From positions 444,827,204-444,891,203 of the forward strand of contig NC_085138.1 in the NCBI RefSeq assembly GCF_035046485.1: a stretch of DNA of 64,000 bases. Direction: 5' to 3'. This DNA comes from Aedes albopictus (taxonomy: Eukaryota; Arthropoda; Insecta; Diptera; Culicidae). Position numbers and translations under genes: made by a program. Shown here piece by piece: positions 11,613 to 24,800 of the stretch. How positions within the stretch are numbered: position 1 is the first letter of the stretch; each line of letters opens with the position of its first letter. The notes under the pieces were generated by a model. That model did not search any database. It was given only the letters and a program-made list of their open reading frames with translations, and had not been told where the DNA came from.

Positions 11613-14600
11613 CTGGGAAGAGGAATTATTTAGGATAGTACATCATTACAAACATGAAAATAATTTAATCTGTATAAGAGATCATTGGTGGATTCATCAA
11701 TAGGTGGATTTTCGTATATCATTCAAGAAACAAAAACAATTCGTAAGTCTCAGAGTATGAGGGGAAGTCCTTGGTGGGACGTCATGCAATAAAGAGAATT
11801 CTGAAGATTGAGGTATGTTGTATAAGATTTTGCCGGTTTATTATGTATGGCCATGGAGTACTTTCAGAGATTGCTATTGCTCTTGTAGTTCTTCTAGGGA
11901 TTTCACTAGGAATTCTTCCAGAGATCTCTCTCAGAGTTTTCTCAACGATTGCTACTTACATTCTCACTGATGTTCCTCCAGGCAAATATTTGAATATTTC
12001 TTCAAGTATTCAATCGAATATTTATTCAAAAACCTCTTCAAAAGTTGCTCACAGAGTAACCTCAGAATTTCCTTCAAGAATTTTTCAAAAACTTCCTTGT
12101 GCATCTTCGTGCCTGACGATGTACAAATACAAAACGGTAATTAGACAAGAAAGCTCCTGGTTAATAATTGCGGAATTGCTAATAAAACAGCAAAACATTC
12201 TTGCACAAAATTCAATTTAGGTACTCCCCTCAAGGAACTTAAGAAACTCCCCCAAGGATTCTTTCTGAAATTTTCAATTGTATTCTTAAATTTTCCATTG
12301 TATTCTCCATTGTATGCTCTATGCATTCTTCCGGGATTCCTACAAGCATGATTTTTGGAATATTTTCATGGATTCTTTTTAAAATTTCTCCAAATATTTC
12401 GATAAAAATTCCGTTGGCAGGATTACAGCAGTAATTCCTTCTAGTTTTCCTCCAGAAACTATTCAAAGGCATCTCTGAAATTCCTTGGAGGATTTTTTTA
12501 TGAGTTACCGATCGAAATGGTTATGCTGAATAGTAAGCAAATCAGAAATACACTACCGCTGCTATTGGTACTCCATACGACCAAATTAAATGTAGTTGTT
12601 CTATTCGAGTAAATAAAGTAAATAGTCGCGGTTGAACCGTTTGTTGAAGTGACCGATATCCCCATGATCTTTCCGAATGCTGTATGTGCGAAAACAGATT
12701 TCTTCAAGTATTACTACATGGGTTCTTCCACAAATTCCATTCCAGAATTAAACCAATCTCTGATTTCGGAATTCCTTTTACTATTCTTTCAAAAATTTCA
12801 TCATGAATTCTTCCAAGGGTAATCCTGCAAGAATTTGCGGTGGATTATCCTACCAAATTGTCGACCACTTAAAACTACTGAACATTCCAACGGTAAACCA
12901 AGAACAAATTTGCTAAAGAACAATATCACAATTAGGTTTACTCTTGGCAATCAAAGGAAGGATGGTTTTGTTGATTATTCCAATATCAAAATAAGTTTTC
13001 TGGATGGATAGTAATAGCAAACAAAATTCAAATATTTTCATTAACCTTCACGTACCCGATCCCCGACAACTCATTTTCAAAATACTGGCTCTTCGTCAAT
13101 TTTTATCCGATTTTTTTTAAGTCGCCGTCAATTAATCATAAATTGATGCTAGTTTATTATACTCAAGTGGCCATGCAATACCTGGAACCATTCCAGGAAC
13201 ATTCCGGATTGTACTGGGGTCAGAAGGGTTGCCAAATGCCTAAAAGTGAATATATTGTGTGTTATTGTGTTTGAGCCATCGATATTCAGCGATTTTTTTT
13301 ATTGCGTGTGTGTTCAGAGTGAAACACAGTTGCGATAACCAGATTTAAATAAGTTGACCCATCCGGATTGCCGTGACAGGTTCCGCGGTGCCCCTTTAGG
13401 GACACTTCTGGTTTTCAACCTAAACATGCCGTGCGACATATCAATCTTCATGGTTTCGAATGACTGAGTCAGGAACGATAGACTTAAGTATGAATCAACA
13501 AATATGGCCACCCCGGAACATATCGCACAGGTTCCAAGTGGTGTCATCGGGGACATATCTGATTTGCAACCAAAACATGCCTTACGATTTCGAGAGAATG
13601 GGGCAGACAAAAATGACTGAAGTATGCGTCAACTGATGTGGCCGTTCCGGAATACCTGGAACAGGTTCCGCAGGGGCCTCTCAAACACAATAGCACACAA
13701 AATAATCACTTTTAGCCATTTGGCAAAACGGACGCCACTCCCATCCCCCGACCACAGTACAATCCGGAATATCTCAGGAATGGTTCAGGATATTACATGG
13801 CCACTTGAGTATAATAAACTAGCATCAATTTATAATCGCTTGAGGACGACTTCAAATAAATCGGATGAAAATTGACGAAATGCGAGCATTTTTAAAATCA
13901 GTTGTCGGGGGTCGGGTAAGTGAAGGTTAAAATAACCTAGTTTTAGGAAAGGTATTTGGAGTACTTAGCTCACATTTTCCAGAGCATCGTTTTATAGAAC
14001 TGTGCAACGGATTTGGCTGAAAATGCATCACGATGATTGTTGTTCAGCCATTGTTAACATCGGGATGCATTTTCAGTTAAATCTCTTTGATGCTTCTTTT
14101 AAACGGTGCTCTAGAAAATTTGAGCTTTGCACTCCAAATACTTTGTAATAAAAATGTCAATATTATTTCTTTTTTGTTAAGTGCCAAAAAGGTGATGATC
14201 AACAATATCTCGGAAATTAGTATACCAAATTAGATATTCAGTAGTTTGAACAATTTTTCAATCATTTACTAAATGACAACAAATTTTATAATTTGATATG
14301 ATATCATATTTTGTTATTGACATGTTGTTTTAAGCTTTCCATTGAAAACTCATATGTAAATATCGAAATTTGTTATTACCGTGAATGGGAATATCATTGA
14401 CCAGCTGGGTAACATTGACCAACCACATGAAATGTTCAAATAAACATTTTTCATTGAATCACTTTCTGCTCACGAATGGTGTTTCGTAATGTGTTTTTAC
14501 TTAGCTATAAAGGCTCAAATAACTATCATTCAATGATCAGCAATCATCAACTATTAAAAAGCAGTTTTTTCGCTCAAATTCACAAAGCCTGTATTGAATA

Positions 14601-17600
14601 TTATTTTACTGTTATCAAGATGGTAAATAGAGTGCAGTGATAAATTTTCATAACCATTGTTTGAAATTTGAGCGAAAAAACTGCCTTTGAGTTTTTCAAT
14701 ACGGATGATGATAAATGATATGAAAATTGAATTTCATATACATTGAAATAAATGGAGTTTTGCTTAACTGTACAGGAGAAAGACAAAATGATCGGGACAA
14801 GCAAAATTTTCACTTTTCAAAAAATGTTCAACTAGCTGTAATTTTTCGAAAAGTGCATCAAATATTCTCAAATCTTTACTGTAAGTTCATCAACTAGATG
14901 TGCATCAGTGGTTCAAATTTGAAAAATATCGGGCCATTCTCCACAAAGTTATAAAGATTCTTGAAAAAGGTAAAATTATCCGGTAGCCAACTTTGAGCTG
15001 TAATATCTCCGGATTCAATGAACCGATTGAAATGAAATTTTGACAATTTATGACTTATATAATGAACTCTGGAAAACATTTGACTTTACTTGAAATTTTT
15101 AACAAGAGACAAAATTATAGCGATTATAATTTTTTCACGATTTTTTAGTAAATTGGTTCATTCTTAATATGCATTCTTTAACTTTTCCAATTTATTGGTG
15201 GCTGTGTTGTTACTTTCCTTCAAAACAATTTTATATATAAGTCAATTAGAGGGAATATCAATGAACCATAATTTGCATCTTGAATTTTGAAACGATGTTG
15301 ATATTTTGGAAAATTTGGTGTTTTATTAGAAAAATAATCTAATCGACGAATTTCTCGCCAACTCGACCAACGGTTGGCAGCACCCTCTCAGAATCGAACG
15401 AAACTTTGTGGGCATAAACAATAAGTCTTTCTAAGCAACTTTGCATGTTTTTTTTTCGAAATTTTTCAAGAGTAGCATTTGAAGAGGGCCTAATTTTTTT
15501 TTTTTTTTCAAATCGATGTAACTCAAAAATGACAAGACCTTCAAAAAAGTGTTGTATGGCGGACTATCGTGAAATTCCATGAAGTTTTTTAGAAAAATAT
15601 CCAAAAAATACAAAATTAATTCCTACACTGAAAAATAAAGGTTTTAAAAATTTAAATCGATATTACAAAAAACTCTATGAATAGCTAAGGTTTTTAATTA
15701 TTTTTTAAATAATTGAACGCTTACAGCGCCACCTAGCGGCAAAAATAAAAAGCTTAAGATTTCTGCATACATTTGGTCAAGTTTTCCCATACAAACTTCA
15801 AGATCGTTGAGCGCCCCATTGAGGGCCATGCACAAATTACGTCACGCTTTAGAAGGGGAGGGGGCTAGGTTTTGCAGAACGTGACGACCCATACAAACAG
15901 TGGTGAGGTCCCATATAAAAAGCGTGACATAGAGGGGAGGGGAGGGGGGTTAAAAAAGGACGTATTTTGCGTGACATAATTTGTGTATCACCCCTTAGAC
16001 TAACTCGTTTTCGCTCAAATGCTGAACGTAGTTCCTGGGAGTCCAAAACAATCGATACAGGAGGTAAGACTTGTCATTTTTCGAATTTTATGTTTTTCAT
16101 ATAAGTGTGGGCCACCCTAATACGCCCTTTTCAAATGGTAGTCTAGATAAATATTAAATTAGGCCGTTACAAATATTTATTTTACTTTTTGTCCCACCAC
16201 TCTTTGGCTGGTCGAGGGGGGGGATAAAAATAATAAAGCATTTAATCAGAAAAATATTAAAAACTCATCGGTTTTGTTAAAGAATTTTTAGCAAGACTCG
16301 ATATTTTGATAAATATTTTTTTATCTGCCCCCTCAAAATGCCATTTTGAGCCAAAAATTTTTGAAGGGGGGGGGACAAAAAGTCAAAATTAAATTTGTAT
16401 CAGCCTTATGCAAAATTGCTTCTTCAACAATTTTTTAAACATCCATAAAGTTTCATTGGTTGATGAGAGGCTACTGAACCTATATGTGGCCATGTTGGCA
16501 CGAAACACGATGAAAAATATTCACTCAATGTGGACATGAAAAAAGTTTTTGTTAGGAAAACTTTTTTCCCTTAAACATGTCAAAGCAACATTGTTTGGAG
16601 AAAATGTAGGTAATTGAAATACCTTTCTCCAGAAAAAAAATCATCGATTTAAAAACATAGGGCTTTTTGTAATAACGATTTAAATTTTTAAAACCTTTAT
16701 TTTTCAGTGTAGGAATTAATTTTGTATTTTTTGGATATTTTTCTAAAAAACTTCATGGAATTTCACGATAGTCCGCCATACAACACTTTTTTGTAGGTCT
16801 TGTCATTTTTGAGTTACATCGATTTGAAAAAAATCTATGAAAAAAAATTAGGCCCTCTTCAAATGTTACTCTTGAAAAATTTCGAAAAACAAAATATGCA
16901 AAGTTGCTTAGAAAGACCTATTGTTTATGCCCACAAAGTTTCGTTCGATTCTGAGAGGGTGCTGCCAGCCCCATAGAAGGGTTGGCGCGAAATTCGTCAA
17001 TCGGTATAATTTTCTTCCGTGTTAAAAATATTAAGTTAAGTCAATGGTTTTTCATATCTCATTATATAAGTCATAAATGGTCAAAATTTCATTTCAATCG
17101 GTTCATTGAATCCGGAGATATAACAGCTCAAAGTTGGCTATCGGATAATTTTACCTTTTACAAGAATCTTTATAACTTCGTGGAAAATGGCCCGATATTT
17201 TCTAATTTTGGACCACTGATACACATCTAGTTGAAGAACTTACAGTAAAAATTTGAGAATATTTGATGCACTTTTCGAAAAGTTACAGCCAGTTGAACAC
17301 TTTTTGAAAAGTGAAAATTTTGCCTGTCCCGATCATTTTGTCTATCCCCTGTATTTCGTAACGTAATGAGACACATTTTCAAACATTCAGGCTTGGCATA
17401 AATACTAAATACAATCAGTGCTGAAAATGGCAAGCCTCGTTGGATAAATGTACGACTCGTGCTGAAAAAATCAACTTTTTGCAACTCGTTACATAAATAA
17501 CTATTTCGACATATCTAAATTCAACCACCTGCAGCTAATTTTAGACGCTGTGTTCGTGTCTTTTTACATGCTATGCATAGTGAGCTCCTTATTTGATTTG

Positions 17601-18768
17601 TTTTTGATTTTTTTTTATAAACAAATTTTGGACACAACAGTTCTACCCTACATACATAAACTTACTTGGGCATTGCATTTAGGCGATTATCTGTGTATGG
17701 AGATTTCTGTCCAAATTTACAAAATTGATTCCAGTTCATAAAAACACATTTCGATAAGAGATTCAAGGCCAAACTTGTATTCTACTATAATCTGTCTACG
17801 GAATGAAACAAATATCAATTATGTTTTTCTCAAAAAGTTTCAAATAAACTCGGATTTGAAGAAAATAGTCTAAGATTGACTTTCATGTGTATATTTTTAA
17901 TCTACGTTTAACTTTTTCATAAGAATCATAGATAAAGACTAAACTATACAACGCCTGTCGCACTATCAAAGTTAATCCGATTTACGGTACTAAGTTTCCT
18001 CGGCTCCGTATAGCTATCTGTTAAATTGAGCTCAAATTTTAATTGAGTTGACCAGTATTTTTGAATGTTCGTCAATTTAGATTTTAAGCTACAAAAATAT
18101 GCCTTAATTTAACTTAAATTGTATCTAAAACTAGTCAAAAAGGTGTAAATTTTAAAATAAATTATTTTTCGTCTGGTACCCATTCTCTTGCGATTCACAA
18201 AGGATATATTTTATATTTTATTGTTATTTTGTCCAGATCGCGGAATGCTGCAGAATCTGAAAACTTTTTGAATGCTGAAAATGGCTAAAAGTTGACAAAA
18301 AACTTTATTTTAAAAACTTTTCTGTAAGAGAGCAAAATAAATGATGCCAGGTGCTGTTTTTAGTTTAAATGATACACTATAATTAGGAGAACTGGTTTCC
18401 ATTCTCAATCATTTTTTCAAACTATTGTTACCAACCGTTTGGGTAACAATGACTTGTGTGGTGGAAAGGCTAGCTGTTGGTTCAGAGCATGTTATTGTTA
18501 TTGTTTTTTTTCTTATTGAATATTGTATATTTATATTATTTATTTAAATGTCTAAGTGTATAATAAATGTTGGTCTCCACAGGTTTGTGTTTGAGTTATG
18601 TTTATTTTACGCTTAGTAGTTCAAGGTGTCTCTTTATTTATTTATTTGTTCATTCATTTATTTATTTAATTATTTTGTTCTGTTCATATTTTCCGATTGT
18701 AGATTTGTTTATTATTCAGATGCTTTATTTATCTATTTATTTATTTATATTTATTAATTTTTTTCTAT

Positions 18769-18807
<39 letters not shown>

Positions 18808-21800
18808 CGTATTTACTATTCAATATTAGATGCTTTATTTACATATTTATTCAGATTGATTTATATACAATTACTAGATTATTTATTTACAAAAAAAGGA
18901 AAACAAGTGTCCGTCAGGTTTTGTTAAGGCATTGCATGTGGCCACAATCGGAATTTCAACTTAAATTCACAAGACACCTTGATTAATATAATTTGTTTAG
19001 AGTGTAAGTGGCTGTCATCATCATCATCTTCAGATCTGTCACCAAGATTAAGAATATCTGGATGGAATAAGGAGTGGGTCCAAGGGTGGTGGAAGACGCC
19101 GCCCCCCCCCCCCCCTCGACACCCTCTCCACACCTCCTCCCCCTTATTGGGGACTATAAATGACATGGCGGAATTTGGGGAGGCTCTCTTATAGTTTTGG
19201 TCCGGAGAAGTGATGAACGCGACGGTCCGGTTTTGTCCGCCATATTATAAACCGGTTGAGTTCCTTGTGTTAGTGATTAAAACTTAAACTAAAAATAATC
19301 CTAACAAATTTCAATTCGATTAAATGTTAAAAATCTCTACAGCTTAAACGTCACAAACAGTATACAACATTTAAGTTTAATAGTGCGGATCTTTGTGTGC
19401 CATCACCACAACGGTTGGTTAATTAGACACCTTTCAATATAAAGTTAATACCAACTGAGTTAGGCTACCAAAGATCACCAAACGTACGAAAAGTTCGAGC
19501 GAGTGTGGTGATTTTGAACTGCAGTGTGTGAAACGGTCGGAAGTGGTAAGAAGAAGGGAATCCTCGCGTTAGGACTACCTCGTGACGTTCCGTAAAGTCT
19601 GTACCTTACCAATGAACAATGGTGTCAGCTCGCTCGAACCCCGACCCAGTGAAAGTGCACGAATTGGTACCGCTCTCCGGACCCTGTGGACAATGGCCGT
19701 AAGCTAACCAGGCCTAACCGTCAAGCTACCCCCCTCCCCCCCCCCCCCCTCTTCTTTTATGAGGATGAGTTTGTGAAGATGGCTGAAGCAGTAAAGAAGA
19801 AGCCGAATAACCGTAAGATCACCCGAAACATCCGGAATTCCAGCATCAACAGCCTACCGGATCATCAGCAGCAGCAACGGCCGCAACGTACCGGTGAGCT
19901 CGTCCCAAAACTATCTTGTACATGAACCTTATGTAAAACCGTTAGAATACACACACACACATACATAACCTCGAAGTTTTTCTAGTTCCATTAATAATAA
20001 ATTTGTATGGCTCCTCTGAACCACAGTTTGTATTAGTTTTGATCGTAGAAATCTTGTTTTCCGTTGTCCGTTCCGTTTTGTATTATCCGCCTTTTTACCA
20101 CACCTATACCCCAGGAATTCTCCAAGACCACCTTAACGACCCTGAGATCCAGGTTATCAAAAAGAGGCCTTGAGCGCCCACCCCGGAAGCAGCCGTCGGC
20201 TCAAGACCAGCAGCTTGGGGCTTAGGCCGATTCCCGTCTGGAATTGGCGAGCATAGAAAAACCTGGCTCTAAGAGAATCGTTTCACTATCGATATTTTGA
20301 TAATTGGAGTTCTTCCGATGAGTTATGACGCAAACGAAAAAAAACAGTAGAGAAAATAGTCAATTTTACGCATTTGTTCTTAAGGACAGACTTGTTAGAA
20401 GCCCAATATGGCAGCCATAACGGCCGACTTAGGGACCTACTCACGATTTCGAGGGCACAAATCTCTTCCTAAACAAAACCAGCGCACCTGATCTTCATAT
20501 TTTAGGCTTAAGTAAGCAAGAACAGAATAATAAAATGCACTGTTGTTTGAAGCTTGCTTCTTGAGATTTGTGCGTCTGAAGTTCTGATGCACTGTTGAAG
20601 CGGAATTTCAAGACGTTTGTCCTTAAAAAATATGCATACCAAAGTGTTTTATTGATTGCCACATGATGAAGCAATACTTCATACATCTTCAAAAAAAAAT
20701 ATAAGGCTTTGGGAAATTCCAGGAAAAAATTCGACTTATGGCCAGGTATTTGGTCCATTTACGCCTATGTGTGACGTTTGTTAGCTGAGAAAAAGAATGT
20801 GTAAGTTTCCTATTGTTTGCCATCGCTTCAACAATTCTACCAATACTAACACCAGAAGGTTAGCTCAACATGTATTCCAACAATTCTCTTAAGAATTTGT
20901 TCAGGTAATCCTTTAGGATTTGTTCCGGGAACATCCTTCAGGAGTTCCTCCAAGCTAGCTTTGCTCCGAATCCATTCAGGAGTTTCGTGAAAATTCCTTT
21001 ACAAGTTTCCTGCAAGGAATGCCTTTAAAAGTACCTCTACGAGTTTCCGTAGGAATTCCTTCTGAAGTTTCTTCAGGAATATTTTTGAGAGTTTCTCTGG
21101 GAATTATTTCAGGAATTCCTCGGATAGATCGTACAGTGGTTCCTCGTGGTAATTTCTCCAGCAATTCTTTTTCCCGGCAATCCCTAATGATTTTCGTCCG
21201 GTAGTTTTCTTTCGCAGATACCCTGGGGATTTTTTCGGGTGCTTCTCTGGCAAATTATTGTTTTTTATGTGTTACCGAAGGTAACTCTTCACATATTTCG
21301 TATTTTTTTAGAAGTTTCTCCGGCAATTCCAAGAGGAGTACTTCCGTGAAATTAAATTTTCCGAATGATTGTTCGGAAATTCCTTCAGGAGTTTGTTCAG
21401 GATTTTTTTCAGAGTTTCCTCTGAAAATTTCTGTTTCATCTATATTAATGTGAATTTTGACAGTAGAATAACTAGCCACAGAAGTCCAATGTTGTGACTG
21501 TTCGTGTAACTTACATCTAGTTTGTCACGCCGTTACAGCGTCAGCAGCGGTACTAGAAGTGTTAAGTTAATTTTGTTTACAATAACAAAAGGACACTTGA
21601 AAATAGCAAATTATTGCAATTAAAGTTTTTAAATTAATTAAATACGAAATATGACTACAGCGCCATTGGAGTTCTAGTCTATTTCTATTATTTTGACCGA
21701 GGCTTATTCTTCATGTACTATGAAATTCTTTAATAATTTCGTCACAAATTTCTTCTGAACGTCATTTAATCATTTATTAGGGACTTCCTATCAAGATTCC

Positions 21801-24800
21801 TTAACGAGTTCTCACGGACATTCTTCAGAAGTTCCTGTACTGCCGTAATTCTGCAAAGTGACGTAAGCGATATTGATAGTTTTTGCCCATTTTTTTGGTT
21901 ATTATGCATAAAACTCTTGCCCATTCTCTAAGTTTCTTTCCGTAGATGATAGATTACGACTAGATCTTGCATTCTAATACAGCAGGCAAACCACAGTGTT
22001 ATTTTTACATCAGATGTTATGTATAATATACTAACAAATATCGACATTTTGAATGGCGCTTACGTCACTTTGCAGAATTACGGCAGTGTAGAAGGAGGTT
22101 TCTATGGAAATTATTATTGTTTTATTCATATAAAATTTAATCGAAGCTAATCCATCACTCAGCAGGATTTTTTTAAGGGTCGCTATGGAAATTTATTTAT
22201 AAGTTTCCGGTATTTCTTCCAGAAGTTTGAAAAAACATTCAATACTTTTCGTCAAGGAATCTCTTTGTAAAATTTTAAATTATATTGTCTCAAGGTTTTT
22301 ATATAATGCTTCCGGAAAGTATCATGCTACGTCGTCAGAAATTCATTGAAAATTTATTCTGAGCAAGAATTCGCGAAAAAGTGTTGTTGAAAATCCCCCC
22401 AGGCACACTGAAGAAAGTGTTTGCTAAATTATATCTCTTAAAATAAATGTAGAGATGGTTTCAGGAATGTTTGAAGAAATATCACAAGAATTCCAATTTA
22501 ATTGTTCCTTAATACATTATATTACACCATGAAAAATTTATTCAAGAAATTATCAGAGTAAGCCATCTGGAATTTATCCAAAAAATTCTCCTAAAATTTC
22601 CTCTTGCAATGTTTTTATAAACTTCACCTAAATTTCTTCCAAAAGGTCAGGATGCAATGTATTAAAAGCATTCCCCTGCTAGGATTTATGCTGCACTTTG
22701 CAATGTGTTTTTGCAATTTAACCAGAATATATGGCTAAAAAATCAGAGATTCCTACAACGGTTTTCTCCATATTTTTCGAGATGTAGATCCAAGGAGCAA
22801 CACCCAAATGCATATGCAGGCTAGGACACCTAAAATAATCGCAGGTGAAACTCCCCAAGAAATGCCAGACAGATCTCATTGATTGTTAATATCTGATCTT
22901 GTTATGAAAAATTATCATATGAGTTGCTCATATTTTAGCCGCCAATCAGAAATCAGATATGTATCTGTTGTGTTGTGTGATTTGAAGTTTCGAGTTGGAA
23001 GTCATGAAATTGTCTCTTTGTTCTCCAAGTGGAATTGGAATAAATTTACATTTAGAAATGAAATATCATCAAAGCGTGCTACGCTGCCTCCGTATGCTCG
23101 CTGTAGGCTAAAGCTTGACTTCCACCACTAGGTACGCTAGTGTTAAGCTTTTAAACGAGCAGTGCTTTTCGTGGCGATGATTCATCCCCCAATCCTAGGT
23201 TTTTTTTTATCTGTATTAACGAGATTTTTAGCCCTAGGCTAGTTCATCTCGGGACCCACGCTTTACTTCCCTTCCGAAGGATGAACTCACATTTTGCGAG
23301 TTTGTCGGGAGTGGGATTCGATCCCAAGTCCTCGGCGTGATAGTCAAGTGTTCTAACCATCACACCAGGTCCACTTCACAATCCTAGGATATCCCAGTGG
23401 AATTTCTTAAAAGAACTCCTACAGAAATTTCTGATGAAATTACTTAAGAGATTTTAAGTGGAAATTCTATACGAACTTCTGGGGAACAGTATTGTTTAAG
23501 TAGAACAAACTATTTAATTTTGTCCGACGTTTCGACAAAATTAAGTAGTTTGTTCCACTAAAACAATACAGGAAACCCGAAACTATCTGCAACCTGCAAT
23601 CACAGTCGAAATAGCATGTATACTATTTCCTGTGAAAGTATTATTGGAACTCCCTGTGAAACTTCTATAGAAATTCTCGGTGGAACTTCTGTAGGAACTT
23701 CCGGTGGAACTCCTATTAGAATTTCAGATTAATCTTCTATAGAGATTCCTGATGAAACATCTAGAGGAGTTGTACTCTTATAGAAATTCCTATTTTAAAT
23801 TTTGGAGGAATTTCTGATAGATCACTTAAATTAATGCTCGATGGCAATTGCTAGTAGATTTATCAGTGGAACACCTGCTGGATCTCCCGGTTGAACTTCT
23901 ACAGAAACTCCTAGTTGAGCTTTGGTTGCAATTTTCTGAAGAATTTCAACAGAAATTCCCGATGAACTTTCAAGAAGAATTCCCAGCAGAACTCCTATAG
24001 CAATTCTTGGAGGAAATTCTATAGGAATTCCCGATGGAACATCAACCGTAATTATCTGTCATTATCTTACTTCTATGGTAATTCCAAGGTGGATCTTTTA
24101 GATAATAGCATAATAGCATAATAACTAAGGGTCTTTAATTAGCCTAGTGGTAAGGCTTTGGATCGCCAATCCGGAGACGGCAGGTTCGATTCCCGTTCCG
24201 GTCGGGAACTTTTCTCGACTGCCCTGGGCAAAGTGTTTCATTGTACTTGCCTCACAATATACAAATTAATGCAATGGCAGGCAAAGAAAGCCCTTCAATT
24301 AATAACTGTGGAAGTGCTCAAAAACCATTAAGTTGAAGTGAGGCAGGCCAAGTTCCAGCTGGAACGTCGAGCCAGAAAGAAGAAGAAGAAGAAGAGCATA
24401 ATTACTAAAAGAGCGGACACAATCCTAAATAGTATGTTTTAAAAATAGAATGGATATGGAAGGAAAATAATAAATAGCGTATTTTTACTGACTAAGTTGT
24501 TTTATCACTACTCTTAAATTTTTGAAAATCAAAGGAGTGCATATTAAACTTACCTCATAGCCCAACTTCTTCAGAAACAGCTTCATCAGCGGTGGATCTT
24601 CTCCAAAAAACTTCGTAAGCTTCTTCACCCGTCTGGGGTTGGTCAGATTCATCGGTTCTTTCGAGCTGGTGTTTCCTGCCGTTGCTCCGCCACCTGCACC
24701 ACCACCACTGGCATTCAACGGAATGTGATGCATCGACTGAGATCGCAACATTGCCATATCGTTCCGAATTTCCTCCAGTTCTTGCGCAACCACATGCTGC

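Noticed and set aside
18567..18986. 139-residue hydrophobic frame that could pass for a membrane protein
   Set aside because: Encoded by an (ATTT)n microsatellite.
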